From: Aquibium oceanicum
Lineage (GTDB): Bacteria > Pseudomonadota > Alphaproteobacteria > Rhizobiales > Rhizobiaceae
Assembly: GCF_001889605.1 (NCBI RefSeq)
Contig: NZ_CP018171.1
Span: 5,059,501 to 5,123,500, forward strand
Direction: 5' to 3'
DNA length: 64,000 nt
Positions 1 to 9,088 of this stretch are shown here, piece by piece; position 1 is the first letter of the stretch, and each line of letters begins with the position of its first letter. The position numbers and the translations under genes were made by a program. The notes beneath the pieces are model-generated. The model was not told the DNA's origin, made no database searches, and worked only from the letters and a program-made list of their open reading frames with translations.

Positions 1-606
1 GGCTACTACGAGACCTTCAACCGCAAGAACGTGACGCTCGTCGACCTTCGCGAGCAGCCGCTGGTCACGATGACCGAGCACGGGTTCATGACGCAGGGCG
101 CCTACTACGCGATCGACGATCTCGTGCTCGCCACCGGGTTCGACGCCTTCACCGGCGCGCTGGCGCGCATCGACATCCGGGGCCGCGACGGCCTGCCGCT
201 GAAGGAGAAGTGGTCGGACGGTCCCGCCAACTACCTCGGCCTGACGGTCGCAGGCTTCCCCAACATGTTCATGCTCGCCGGTCCAGGCAGCCCCTCGGTG
301 CTGTCGAACATGGTGATCTCGATCGAGCAGCACGTCGACTGGCTGTCAGCCTGCCTCGGGTACCTGAAGAGCCGCGGTAACGCGTCGATCGAGGCGCGGG
401 AGGACGCCGAGGCCAAATGGGTCGAACACCTCGTCTCGCTGGCCCAGAAGACGCTGATCTTCCGGACCAAGTCCTGGTACACGGGCGCCAACGTGTCCGG
501 GAAGGACAACTCGTACTTCATGTACATGGGCGGCACGAACAACTACGTGCGCGAAATCACGGCCGCAGCCGATGCGTCGGACTACGGCGGCTTCATCATC
601 AAATGA
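1..606 (+). CDS. Baeyer-Villiger monooxygenase, C-terminal part (5' end outside window)
   Basis: This is the last 201 residues of a flavin-dependent monooxygenase of the cyclohexanone monooxygenase type; the frame is open from base 1, so the gene starts upstream of the window. Visible family marks are the LATGFD segment (the usual ATGF/Y-D near the second dinucleotide domain), a GPGSPSVLSN segment and a C-terminal SWYTGANVSGK region typical of this group. Such enzymes insert oxygen next to a ketone using FAD and NADPH, giving an ester or lactone. It is followed after 27 bases by a short-chain dehydrogenase on the same strand, so the two are probably co-transcribed. The N-terminal FAD motif and the BVMO fingerprint cannot be seen here. 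Confidence 0.85.
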   Translation, partial: GYYETFNRKNVTLVDLREQPLVTMTEHGFMTQGAYYAIDDLVLATGFDAFTGALARIDIRGRDGLPLKEKWSDGPANYLGLTVAGFPNMFMLAGPGSPSVLSNMVISIEQHVDWLSACLGYLKSRGNASIEAREDAEAKWVEHLVSLAQKTLIFRTKSWYTGANVSGKDNSYFMYMGGTNNYVREITAAADASDYGGFIIK

Positions 607-633
607 CATTCGTCAGCGTTGCGGGAGGAAGAC

Positions 634-1407
634 ATGGCTTCTGAGCAGAAGGTCGCGGCGATCACCGGAGCGGCGAACGGCATCGGCTGGGCGCTGGCGC
701 AGCAGTTCGCGGCAGCAGGCTATGCCGTATGCGCCATCGATCTCGATCTGGACGCGGCCCGCGCGCGGGCGAAGGAACTCTCCGGCGACCACGAGGGCTT
801 CGCCTGCGACGTCTCGGACGCCGACGAGGTGGAAAAGGCCTTCGCGGCGATCGACAAGCGGTTCGGAAGACTGGACGTGCTGGTCAACAATGCCGGCATC
901 GTCGGCTCCCAGGAAGCCTCCATCCATCAGGATATGGAGTATTTCGACCGCATCACCAAGGTGATCGTCAACGGCACCTTCCTGTGCTCCCGCGCCGCCT
1001 ATCACCCGATGGCTGCCCGGCGCAACGGCGCGATCGTCAACGTCGGATCGATCGCCGGCCTGGTCGGCCTGCCGCGGCGAAACGCCTACGGCGCGGCGAA
1101 GGCCGGCGTGCATTCCCTGACGCGCGCGCTGGCTAGCGAATGGGCAGCGCAAGGCATCCGCGTCAACGCGGTCGCGCCCGGCTTCATCGCCACTTCGATG
1201 GTGCAGGGCCTCGTCGAACGTGGAATTGTCGACGAGGCGCGCCTGTCGCGGCGCATCCCGATGGGCCGGCTCGGCACGCCCGACGAGGTCGCCGAAGCCA
1301 TCCTGTTCCTCGCCTCCGACAGTGCCCGCTACATCACCGGCTCGGTGCTTTCCGTCGACGGCGGCTGGGCGGCGTTCGGTGACGCCGGAAACGCCTCCGA
1401 GGCATAG
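634..1407 (+). CDS. SDR family oxidoreductase (first of five)
   Basis: A classical short-chain dehydrogenase of 257 residues. The NAD(P)-binding motif TGAANGIG lies near residues 11-18, NNAG at 85-88, and the catalytic Ser139, Tyr152 and Lys156 (YGAAK) are all present. The ATG at 634 was chosen because GGGAGGAAG lies just upstream; an in-frame TTG 15 bases earlier would include that ribosome site. It lies between a Baeyer-Villiger monooxygenase and a second SDR, which suggests alcohol to ketone oxidation feeding the monooxygenase. Substrate cannot be read from the sequence. Confidence 0.88.
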   Translation: MASEQKVAAITGAANGIGWALAQQFAAAGYAVCAIDLDLDAARARAKELSGDHEGFACDVSDADEVEKAFAAIDKRFGRLDVLVNNAGIVGSQEASIHQDMEYFDRITKVIVNGTFLCSRAAYHPMAARRNGAIVNVGSIAGLVGLPRRNAYGAAKAGVHSLTRALASEWAAQGIRVNAVAPGFIATSMVQGLVERGIVDEARLSRRIPMGRLGTPDEVAEAILFLASDSARYITGSVLSVDGGWAAFGDAGNASEA

Positions 1408-1468
1408 CTCGCGGCGTCCCCGCGCGCGGACCGAGCCGCGCCGGTTCATGGAAACGGGAGGAGCTGAA

Positions 1469-2221
1469 ATGCCGAGGCTGAAGGACAAGGTCGCGATCAT
1501 CACGGGTGCTGCCGGCGGCATGGGATCGGCCGCCGCGCGGCTCTTCACCCGGGAGGGCGCAAAGGTTCTGCTGGTGGATCGCGAGGAAGAGGGGCTGGTG
1601 AAGCTCGCGAACCTCCTGCCACCCGAGCAGGCGTCCTATTTCGTCGCCGACGTTACCGACGAGGCGGCGACGAAGGCCTTCGTCGCAGCCGCCCTGAAGC
1701 GTCTCGGCGGGCTCGACATCGCTCTCCTCAACGCTGGCATCGAGGGAGAGATCGGCAGGATCGACGAAGTGCCGGTCGCCGCCTTCGACCGCGTGATGGC
1801 GGTCAACGTGCGCAGCGTCTGGCTGGGGCTCGCCTCCCTGATGCCGGCCATGCGGCCAGCCGGCGGAAGCATCGTCATCACATCGTCGGGCGCCGGCCTG
1901 CGCGGCTCGGCGGGGCTGGCCGCCTACAGCGCCAGCAAGCATGCAGTGCTGGGACTGATGAAGTCCGCCGCGCTCGAAGGCGCCAAGGACAAGATCCGGG
2001 TCAACGCCATCAACCCCGCACAGACGCGCACGCGGATGATGGAGGCCATCGACGCCCACCTGAACGCCGCCGGCCGCACCGGCGATCCGGCCGCGCGGAT
2101 TCCGCTCGGGCGCTATGCCGAACCGTCCGAGGTAGCGTCGATGATGCTCTTCCTCGCCAGCGACGAAAGCAACTACTGCACCGGCGCGGCCTATCAGGTA
2201 GACGGCGGCTCGATGAGCTGA
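1469..2221 (+). CDS. SDR family oxidoreductase (second)
   Basis: A 250-residue classical short-chain dehydrogenase with TGAAGGMG at residues 12-19, LNAG (in place of NNAG) at 87-90, and the Ser140, Tyr153, Lys157 triad (YSASK). The start ATG follows GGGAGGAGCTGAA, a strong ribosome site. It is 61 bases after the previous SDR on the same strand and converges with the esterase gene downstream. The replacement of the first Asn of NNAG by Leu is tolerated in the family. Its likely role is oxidation or reduction of a hydroxyl/keto group in the same catabolic route, which is inference from context. Confidence 0.88.
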   Translation: MPRLKDKVAIITGAAGGMGSAAARLFTREGAKVLLVDREEEGLVKLANLLPPEQASYFVADVTDEAATKAFVAAALKRLGGLDIALLNAGIEGEIGRIDEVPVAAFDRVMAVNVRSVWLGLASLMPAMRPAGGSIVITSSGAGLRGSAGLAAYSASKHAVLGLMKSAALEGAKDKIRVNAINPAQTRTRMMEAIDAHLNAAGRTGDPAARIPLGRYAEPSEVASMMLFLASDESNYCTGAAYQVDGGSMS

Positions 2222-2240
2222 GCCGCGTATTGCAGCAGCC

Positions 2241-3167
2241 CTAGAGGAGCCTCTCGCGCAGCCAGGCGCAGGCCGGATCGAGACCCGCCTTAGACGGCTC
2301 GTCGGCGCCAGCCCAGGACAGGAAGCCGTGGTTGGCATCCTCCTTGTGCGCGTGGACGACGTCGACGCCGGTGTCCGCAAGCTTTCCGGCGAACGCGATG
2401 CCTTCGTCACGCAAGGGATCGAACTCGGCCGTGATCACATAGGTCGGCGGCAAGCCCGAAAGCTCCGTCGACCGCAAAGGCGCGACGTCGGGATCCGTCG
2501 CCCGCTCCGCATCGCCGACATAGTGATCCATGAACCAGATCATGGCCTGCGCCGTCAGGCCGAAGCCAGTCCCTCTTTCGGCGTAGGAACCGCGCGCGCG
2601 GTCGGGCGCGTCGGTCACCGGATAGACCGCGAGGATCGCGCGGAAGCGGTGCCCTTCCGTGCGCTTGAGGCGGATGGCGCTGACGATGGCGAGGTTCGCA
2701 CCGGCGCTGTCGCCCGAGAGCGCCACCCGGTCTGGATCGCCGCCGAATTCGCCCGCGTGCTCCCGCACCCACCGGATCGCGGCGATGCAGTCCTCGAGCC
2801 CCGTCGGAAACGGGTGCTCGGGTGCGAGCGCGTAATCTACGGAGACTACGATGGCTCCGGCACCGTTGCAGAGCGCCCGGCAAAGCGCGTCGTGTGTGTC
2901 GATGTCGCCGGCGACGAAGCCGCCGCCATGGAAGAAGACCAGGACCGGCGCGGAAGCCCGGCCGTGGGGCCGGTAGATCCTCAGCCGGGGGCAGCCGTCG
3001 CCGGCCGCGCGATCGGTAACCTGGAAGACCGGCGGCATCGGCACCAGGCCGAAGCGGGCCTGCAAGCCTTGCCGGACGGTCTCGACCGGAAGGGTCTCGA
3101 CGGGCGGCGCCCCTTGCGCTTCGGCCAGGCGCGCCCGAAGCGTCGGGTGAAGTGCGGTCGCGTTCAG
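2241..3167 (-). CDS. Alpha/beta hydrolase, HSL-type esterase (probable CTG start)
   Basis: An esterase/lipase of the hormone-sensitive lipase family, 308 residues from the proposed start. It has the oxyanion HGGG at residues 80-83, the nucleophile elbow GDSAG (Ser154), an acid in EFDPLRDE near 250-254 and the catalytic His of ANHGF at 280. There is no ATG, GTG or TTG at a sensible N-terminus. A CTG at 3167 sits 8 bases after AAGGAG and gives the usual N-terminal length, whereas the next TTG would cut well into the protein. It lies 38 bases downstream of the monooxygenase and probably cleaves the ester or lactone that the monooxygenase makes. Confidence 0.85.
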   Translation of the reverse strand: MNATALHPTLRARLAEAQGAPPVETLPVETVRQGLQARFGLVPMPPVFQVTDRAAGDGCPRLRIYRPHGRASAPVLVFFHGGGFVAGDIDTHDALCRALCNGAGAIVVSVDYALAPEHPFPTGLEDCIAAIRWVREHAGEFGGDPDRVALSGDSAGANLAIVSAIRLKRTEGHRFRAILAVYPVTDAPDRARGSYAERGTGFGLTAQAMIWFMDHYVGDAERATDPDVAPLRSTELSGLPPTYVITAEFDPLRDEGIAFAGKLADTGVDVVHAHKEDANHGFLSWAGADEPSKAGLDPACAWLRERLL

Positions 3168-3205
3168 CCGAGTGTCTCCTTCATGCGTGCGGCGGGCCGG
3201 TGCGC

Positions 3206-5086
3206 TCAGTCGACGTTGCAGACCGACGGATCGAAGCTGCGCGTCTTCTGCCAGTAGTCGACGAGCCGCCACGGGGAGTTGGTAGCGATGCGGCCGCGGC
3301 TGTTCTTGAACCAGTTGCTGACGCCGGGCGCGTTCCACACGGTGCGGTCCAGCAATTGGTCGAGTTCGCGGTTGTAGGCGTCGCAGGCTTCCTTGCTCAC
3401 CTCGATCTCGTCGGCCCCGGTCGATGCCAGATGGCTGATCGCCGAGGCGACGTAGCGCGCCTGGCACTCGATCTGGAAGATCAGGCTGCCGCCGTGGCCC
3501 AGATTGGTGTTGGGGCCGTACATGATGAAGAAGTTCGGGAAGCCCGGCACCATGATGCCGAGATAGGCGCGCGGATCGTCACCCGACCAGACCTTTTGCA
3601 GTTCCATGCCGTCGCGCCCCTTGACCGGAACGGTCTGCAGCATGCGCGTCGCCTCGAAGCCCGTCGCCAGCACGATGAGGTCCACCTCGTGGCGGCGGCC
3701 GTCGGCGGTGACGACAGCATCGGACTCGATCCGGTCGATCCCATCGCTGACCAGCTCGACATTGTCGCGCTTGAGCATGTCGAACCAGCCGAAGTCGATC
3801 GGGATGCGCTTGGCCATCGGCGGATAGTCGGGCACGACCTTCTCCATGAGGTCGGGGCGGTCGGCCAGCTTGTCGCGGATGTAGTTGGTGAACAGTTCGC
3901 GCACGCCGTCGCTCTGCGCCGAGGCCCGCAGCCCGTCCGGTCCCTCTTCCATCATCAGCGTCGGGTAGAGCCGGTCGCCGAACTGCCAGAACAGCGTCAT
4001 CCTGTACCAGTTCATGTAGGATTTGACGTTCTCGAAGAGCCAGAGATCCTCCTCGCGCACCGGCTGGTGGTAGAGCGGACGCGATGAGAGCCACTGCGGG
4101 GAACGCTGGAAGGCGGTGAGCTTCGCCACCGACGGGGCGATGCTGGGGCCGAGCTGCACCGCGCTCGCGCCCGACCCGATCAGGGCAACCCGCTTGCCGG
4201 CATAGTCTATCTCCGGGCGCCATTCCGCCGTGTGCACCACCTCGCCCTTGAACGTATCCAGCCCCTTCAGGCGCGGCACAGACGGCACGTTCAACTGCCC
4301 GACGGCGCTGACCAGGACGTCCGCGTCATGCTGCGTGGTCGCGCCATCGGCATCGATGGCAAAGCGCCAGCGGCGATCCTTCTCGTCGTACCGGGTGTCG
4401 CTCACCGTCGCGCCGAAGCGGATGTGCGGACGAAGGTCGAAGCGGTCGATGCACGTTTCGATGTAGTCGAGCAGATCGCCCTGCTTGCTGAAGTAGCGCT
4501 TCCAGGAGGGGTTGAGCGCGAAGGAGAAGGAATAGATGTGGCTCGCCGTATCGACACCGCACCCCGGGTAACGGTTGTCGTACCAGGTGCCGCCCGGCCT
4601 CGGGTTCTTCTCGTAGATGGTGAAGGGAATGCCGGCCTTCTTGAGGTAGACGCCGAGACCGATGCCCGAAAGCCCGGCTCCGACGATTGCCACTTCCGGC
4701 GTCCGCTTGACCGCGGCCGTCGGTATCTTCGACTGATAGAGGCGGCGCGGCCACAGGCTTGCCTCCTCCATCAGCATGTCGACGTATTCTTCCGGCACCG
4801 GCGCCCCGGCGGCGAAATCGACGATGCGACGCCATCCCGGGTCCGAAGGGTGAAGGGGCTGTGCGTTGCCGCGCGCGACGTGAGCCAGCGCGCGTTCGGT
4901 CAGCCGGGCGCGCAGGTCGGCCGGCAGGTCGGCGGCGGTCCGGTCGGCGATGCCGCGCATGGCATGGGGCATCGCCTCGTCCAGCAGCGTCCCCTCCGCG
5001 CCGTACGACGCGAGGGTGGCTATCAGCAGATAGGGATCGGCACCCTCGATCATTCGGCGCGCCGACTCGTCGGTCTTCGATGTCAT
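3206..5086 (-). CDS. Baeyer-Villiger monooxygenase with N-terminal extension (4-hydroxyacetophenone monooxygenase-like)
   Basis: A 626-residue flavin monooxygenase. The Baeyer-Villiger fingerprint is complete (FKGEVVHTAEW, fitting FxGxxxHxxxW), between an FAD site GAGLSG near residue 137 and an NADPH site GSGASA. About 130 residues precede the FAD motif, as in 4-hydroxyacetophenone monooxygenases and unlike the shorter cyclohexanone type. Product would be an ester or lactone from a ketone. An in-frame GTG at 5098, one base after the dctM stop, is an alternative start; neither start has a clear ribosome site. It follows the TRAP genes and precedes the esterase on the same strand, which fits a transport-oxidise-hydrolyse operon. 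Confidence 0.9.
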   Translation of the reverse strand: MTSKTDESARRMIEGADPYLLIATLASYGAEGTLLDEAMPHAMRGIADRTAADLPADLRARLTERALAHVARGNAQPLHPSDPGWRRIVDFAAGAPVPEEYVDMLMEEASLWPRRLYQSKIPTAAVKRTPEVAIVGAGLSGIGLGVYLKKAGIPFTIYEKNPRPGGTWYDNRYPGCGVDTASHIYSFSFALNPSWKRYFSKQGDLLDYIETCIDRFDLRPHIRFGATVSDTRYDEKDRRWRFAIDADGATTQHDADVLVSAVGQLNVPSVPRLKGLDTFKGEVVHTAEWRPEIDYAGKRVALIGSGASAVQLGPSIAPSVAKLTAFQRSPQWLSSRPLYHQPVREEDLWLFENVKSYMNWYRMTLFWQFGDRLYPTLMMEEGPDGLRASAQSDGVRELFTNYIRDKLADRPDLMEKVVPDYPPMAKRIPIDFGWFDMLKRDNVELVSDGIDRIESDAVVTADGRRHEVDLIVLATGFEATRMLQTVPVKGRDGMELQKVWSGDDPRAYLGIMVPGFPNFFIMYGPNTNLGHGGSLIFQIECQARYVASAISHLASTGADEIEVSKEACDAYNRELDQLLDRTVWNAPGVSNWFKNSRGRIATNSPWRLVDYWQKTRSFDPSVCNVD

Positions 5087-5099
5087 CAGATCTTGCACG

Positions 5100-6419
5100 T
5101 CAGTTTCCGTAAAACATCCGGGGCAGCCACAACGCGACTTCCGGGAAGATGAAGACGATGAGGAAGGTCACGACCTGCAGGACGATGAAGGGAACGACGC
5201 CCCGGTACATGTCCGCCAGGCGCAGGTCGGTCGGGGCGATTGCCCGCAGGTAGAAGATGGAAGGGGCCATCGGCGGGCTGAGATAGCTCGTCTGCAGGAC
5301 GATCAGGAAGAGCACGCAGAACCACACCTCGTTGACCCCGTAGCTGACCACCAGCGGCATCGCGATCGGGATCAGGATCAGCACGATCGAGATCAGGTCG
5401 AGCATGAAGCCGCCGAGGAAAGCGAGCACCATGACAAAGGCGATGGCCTGCCAGCCGGCGATGTCGTAGTCGGTGAGGATGGTCTTCACCTCGGTCATGC
5501 CGCCCGATGCGTAGAACACGGCGGCGAAGATGTTTCCGGCCAGGACGATCAGCATGATCATCGCCGTGATGGAGAGGGTCTGGTAAAGCGCGCCGACGAC
5601 CATCCCGAAGCTGAGCTTGCGGTTGAGGGCCGAGAGCACCAGCGCTCCGAAAGCGCCGCAGGCCGCGGCCTCGGTGGGTGTCGCCACACCGGCGAGAATC
5701 GTCCCGAGAACGGTGACGATCAAGGCGACCGTCGGCACCAGGGCAACGAACGTCACCTTGATCTTCTCGAGGAAAGACGGCTGTTCCCCCTCGAGCGGGG
5801 TCGCAGGAGCAAAATCCGGACGCAGCCAGGATACGATCAGGATGTATGCCGTGAACAGGCCAGCCATCAGGAGCCCGGGCAACATGATGCCCGCGAACAG
5901 GTCGCCGACCGAGACGTTGGCGATCGGGGCGAGAACGATCACGGTGATGGAAGGCGGTATCGCCGTCCCGAGCGAGCCGCCGGCGCAGATCGTCCCGGAG
6001 ATCAGCGACTTGTCGTAGCCGTGCTTCAGCATGGGCGGCAATGCGAGAAGCCCCACGAGCGTCTCCACAGCACCCGCTATGCCCGTCACCGCCCCGAAGA
6101 CCGTGCACATCAGCATCGCGGCGAGTGCGAGCGAACCCGGCAATCGCCGCGTCCACATGTAGATTGCCTGGAACAGGCGATCCGCGACGCCAGACCCCTG
6201 CAGGATCGCTCCCATGAAGATGAAGAGCGGAATGGCACCCAGCACGTAGTTCGAGGACACGTCTATCGTCTTCGTCACGAAGAGCGACATTGCCGCATCG
6301 CCAAAGCGCATCAGGCCGAAGAGGAGTGCGACGATGAACATCGAGAAGGCGATCGGAATCCCGATCGCGATCAGCACGAGCAGCGCCGGAAACATGAAAA
6401 GTCCGATGAACTCGCTCAT
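5100..6419 (-). CDS. dctM: TRAP transporter large permease (DctM)
   Basis: A 439-residue, very hydrophobic protein with about 12 membrane segments, matching the DctM/YedZ-type large subunit of tripartite ATP-independent periplasmic transporters. It would carry substrate across the inner membrane driven by an ion gradient. The ATG at 6419 was chosen because it overlaps the stop of dctQ by an ATGA junction, a usual arrangement for these subunits; a longer frame upstream lies inside dctQ. It sits between dctQ and the Baeyer-Villiger monooxygenase on the same strand. Confidence 0.93.
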   Translation of the reverse strand: MSEFIGLFMFPALLVLIAIGIPIAFSMFIVALLFGLMRFGDAAMSLFVTKTIDVSSNYVLGAIPLFIFMGAILQGSGVADRLFQAIYMWTRRLPGSLALAAMLMCTVFGAVTGIAGAVETLVGLLALPPMLKHGYDKSLISGTICAGGSLGTAIPPSITVIVLAPIANVSVGDLFAGIMLPGLLMAGLFTAYILIVSWLRPDFAPATPLEGEQPSFLEKIKVTFVALVPTVALIVTVLGTILAGVATPTEAAACGAFGALVLSALNRKLSFGMVVGALYQTLSITAMIMLIVLAGNIFAAVFYASGGMTEVKTILTDYDIAGWQAIAFVMVLAFLGGFMLDLISIVLILIPIAMPLVVSYGVNEVWFCVLFLIVLQTSYLSPPMAPSIFYLRAIAPTDLRLADMYRGVVPFIVLQVVTFLIVFIFPEVALWLPRMFYGN

Positions 6420-6928
6420 TTGGACGACACCGGACCCGCTCCGACGAGCGCCGTTCTGAGCGAGCGGATCAGCTCCGCGAGGAGTTGCAGCGCAAAGACC
6501 GTCAGGCCGACCGCAAGAGCGGTGCGAAAGGGCCACAGCACGGGGTTCCACGCGCTGACGCCGGAGACCTCGCCGCTGACGAATCCCGATAGGGCGAACA
6601 GTGCCATCTTGTAAGCGAGCCAGGCGATGCAGGGAAGCAGCAGAGCGAAGCCGATCGCGTCGACAAGTGCACGTTTGCGCAGTGACAATGCCCCGTAGAT
6701 CAGGTCGACGGAAACGTGTTCGCGGCGCTTCATGGCGTAGGGCACGCCCATGATGAAGATGAACCCCATGAGCATCCAGCTCATTTCGAAGACCCAGATC
6801 GTGGGAGAGTTGAGGACGTAGCGGCTGAACACCTCGAACACCATGATGGCGATCAACGGCGGCACGCCGCAGATGCCGAGCAACGCCGCACCGCCTGTAA
6901 TCCGGTCGACAATGTCAAGCACGCGCAT
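6416..6928 (-). CDS. dctQ: TRAP transporter small permease (DctQ)
   Basis: A 170-residue protein with four predicted membrane helices, the size and pattern of the DctQ small subunit. It forms the membrane complex with DctM. A mid-protein FEVFSRYVLN segment and a MSWMLMGFIFIMG helix are typical of this family. The stop overlaps the dctM start (ATGA). A strong hairpin lies between this gene and dctP upstream, so its expression is probably lower than that of the binding protein. Confidence 0.92.
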   Translation of the reverse strand: MRVLDIVDRITGGAALLGICGVPPLIAIMVFEVFSRYVLNSPTIWVFEMSWMLMGFIFIMGVPYAMKRREHVSVDLIYGALSLRKRALVDAIGFALLLPCIAWLAYKMALFALSGFVSGEVSGVSAWNPVLWPFRTALAVGLTVFALQLLAELIRSLRTALVGAGPVSSK

Positions 6929-7021
6929 TTCCGGTCTTCCGATAGAACTGCCCTGACCGCGAACGGCATCGCGGCAGTCGGTGATGGACGGTCGCCGGCG
7001 AGACTTCCGGCATCGGGAAGA

Positions 7022-7046
7022 AGGTGCGGCCAGTCAGGCCGCACCT
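7022..7046 (-). terminator. Hairpin between dctP and dctQ (attenuator-like)
   Basis: A perfect 10-bp inverted repeat (AGGTGCGGCC / GGCCGCACCT) with a 5-base loop lies just after the dctP stop, followed on the minus strand by TTCTTCC. It could end part of the transcript or stabilise the dctP message, giving more binding protein than permease. There is no long U tract, so termination may be partial. Confidence 0.6.
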
Positions 7047-7060
7047 GTAAGGTCCAAGGA

Positions 7061-8161
7061 CTACTCGCGGACACCGCCGATGGGGAGGCGGAACTCGCCC
7101 CAGGTGTCGAGTTTCTTCAATGTGGCCCGCTGTGATTCCAGCATCTTCTTGAACCACTCGTTGTTGCCGGCCTGCTCGTCCGCCCAATCGTTGGAAGCCT
7201 TCTGGGCGGCGTCGATGAAAGACTGGTCGAGCTTGATGAACTCGTTCTTGCCGCCGGCGGCGGCTTCATGGAGCTTTGCCCAGCCGTCGATGTCGAGTTC
7301 GCCGTACCGCGCATAGGACTCGTACAGGTTCAGCCGGCCGGCGACTTCGACCATCACCTTGTCGTGCTCGGACAGCTTGTCCCAGGCGTCCTTGTTGATG
7401 ATGCATTCGGTCAGGCCGGACGCATAGTGCACGCCTGGCGTGATGATGTATTTGGCGATCGTGTGAAAGCCGGACTTGAAGTTCTGTCCCGGCCCCGCCC
7501 ACTCCAGAGCATCCACTACACCGCGCTCGAGGGCCGAGAAGGCCTCGTCGCCCGGTATGACCACCGTGCTGGCCCCAAGCTTGGCAGCGATCTCGGCCCA
7601 GGCGCCGGACGTGCGGACGCGCAGTCCCTTGAAGTCCTCGATCGTACGGACCGGCTTGTGGGAATGCAGGAAGATTTCGGTCTCGCCGGTGTCGCACGGG
7701 ATGCTGACGACGCCGAACTTCTCCATCCGCCACTCTTTGATGAGGTCGAGGCCACCATCCTCGTAGACCCAGAAGAACCATTCCTCCGGCCGCAGGCCGC
7801 CCGGCCATCCGCCGACGATGGCGCCGGTCTTGTCGATGCCCTGGACATGGCCGCCCCAGGTGGTGGCTGCCTCGGCGATGCCGTCCTTCACCGTCTGCGT
7901 CGTGGTCAGCGGGCTTCCGAGCGTGCTCGGCTGGGCGACGTTGATCTTAACCCGGCCCTCGGTATAGAGCGCGACCTTGTCGGCAAAACCCTGTGCGCCA
8001 TGCTCGAGCCAGTGGCCACCGGCATGGGTCGCCATCGTCCATGTCACGTCGTCTGCACGAGCCGGCAACGCGGCAAGACAGGTCGCGGCTACGAAGGCGG
8101 CGACGGAGGCTCCCATTGCCATCTTTCCCGTGCCGTCCCTCAAAACTCCCAGAATGTTCAT
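7061..8161 (-). CDS. dctP: TRAP transporter substrate-binding protein (DctP)
   Basis: A 366-residue periplasmic solute-binding protein. The N-terminus has a positively charged stretch, a hydrophobic core and an ALPARA cleavage site near residue 36. The mature start VTWTMATHAGG and the later VRTSGAWAEIAAKLGA and GVVDALEWAGP segments are typical of DctP-type receptors, which bind organic acids through a conserved Arg. A GGGAGTGAGGAA ribosome site precedes the ATG. It is the first gene of the TRAP operon, and the nearby monooxygenases, SDRs and esterase suggest that it captures their substrate. The ligand is unknown. Confidence 0.92.
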   Translation of the reverse strand: MNILGVLRDGTGKMAMGASVAAFVAATCLAALPARADDVTWTMATHAGGHWLEHGAQGFADKVALYTEGRVKINVAQPSTLGSPLTTTQTVKDGIAEAATTWGGHVQGIDKTGAIVGGWPGGLRPEEWFFWVYEDGGLDLIKEWRMEKFGVVSIPCDTGETEIFLHSHKPVRTIEDFKGLRVRTSGAWAEIAAKLGASTVVIPGDEAFSALERGVVDALEWAGPGQNFKSGFHTIAKYIITPGVHYASGLTECIINKDAWDKLSEHDKVMVEVAGRLNLYESYARYGELDIDGWAKLHEAAAGGKNEFIKLDQSFIDAAQKASNDWADEQAGNNEWFKKMLESQRATLKKLDTWGEFRLPIGGVRE

Positions 8162-8533
8162 TTCCTCACTCCCTTTGCCTGTTCGTTGGTATCCACTGCC
8201 AATCGGCGATTTACGGTGATCAGTTGATGGAGGGTATCGTCACGGGAAACCTCGACCGTCGGCCGGCCGAAGAGCGTCGGCAGAGATGCCGTTGGCGGTT
8301 TCCGCGGCACGGTTCGTCATGGCCCCACCCGCGACGATGAACTCCTCCCACCAATCGCGGCCATCCCTGTTCGCGGTTACGGGCGATCATCACGTCACGC
8401 CCTGCAAGCATTGAAACCGTAGTTGACGGGACGCATGCAGTCGCAGCTTTTTTCCAACTTCTAGAATTCCCGGCAAACATACTGGACGCCGCCAATCCTC
8501 CATTTTGCACATATCACGCCGCTCGCTCGGCCT
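8162..8533. other. 372-base gap upstream of dctP
   Basis: No convincing gene. The minus strand has a 96-codon open frame, but it has no recognisable motif and no good ribosome site. The gap probably holds the promoter of the TRAP operon near dctP and the 3' end region of whatever precedes it. A short minus-strand stretch near 8245-8335 can be read as ANGISADALRP-like sequence, which might be a remnant of a lost oxidoreductase; this is weak. Confidence 0.4.
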
Positions 8534-9088
8534 TCACCGGCGATCCCGAAAGCCGGCATTCTCGTCGAATGGTGGATTGCTGTCGCCGAAGGGTGATGCG
8601 CTCGGCTCGTAGCCGTATGAGGTTCCCTGCCGGCGTTCGAAGTAGACCGTGAACCGGCGCCGTATCCGCCATCCTTCCGGCGTGCGCCGGTAGGCGATGT
8701 CGTAGTATCCCTGCACCTCGGTCGAACTCACCCGGCCGAAGTCATCGGTCCCGAAGGCGCGGAAGGTGAAGTTCGCGCGTCCCGTCGCGTCGTCGCCATC
8801 GATCTTGATGTCGGGCATGTTGAGATAGTGAATGCAGTTGACGGGGCTCGAAGCGCAGAATTCGGACAGAGCCTTGCGTCCCTGGACGAAGTTCTGCTCG
8901 CCCATGCCCGCCAGCTGACGGCCCTGATAGATCCCGTCCTCCGTGAACAGCGCAGCCCACTCGTCGCCCTTCGCACCGTCGTAGGCGCGGCTGTAGGCGC
9001 CTTCGATCTGGCAGATCTCTAGGCGATCTTCGACGGCGCGCAGGCGCCGGTCGAGAGCGGCGATCATGTCCCTGTCAGTCTCGTCCAT
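8534..9088 (-). CDS. SnoaL/NTF2-like (nuclear transport factor 2 fold) protein
   Basis: A 184-residue protein of the SnoaL-like group: an N-terminal helix (DRRLRAVEDRLEICQIEGAYSR style), then alternating strands with FTEDGIYQG, a central ANFTFRAFG strand and YYDIAYRRTPEGWRIRRR, all typical of NTF2-fold polyketide-cyclase-like or ring-hydroxylating dioxygenase beta-like proteins. The ATG at 9088 follows a GGGGGGAAAG ribosome site. In catabolic clusters such proteins often act as dehydratases or isomerases, but no catalytic residue can be assigned here. It is transcribed towards dctP. Confidence 0.75.
   Translation of the reverse strand: MDETDRDMIAALDRRLRAVEDRLEICQIEGAYSRAYDGAKGDEWAALFTEDGIYQGRQLAGMGEQNFVQGRKALSEFCASSPVNCIHYLNMPDIKIDGDDATGRANFTFRAFGTDDFGRVSSTEVQGYYDIAYRRTPEGWRIRRRFTVYFERRQGTSYGYEPSASPFGDSNPPFDENAGFRDRR

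Noticed and set aside
8220-8510. A 96-codon minus-strand frame in the gap before dctP
   Set aside because: No ribosome site or recognisable pattern; fits chance openness in GC-rich DNA.
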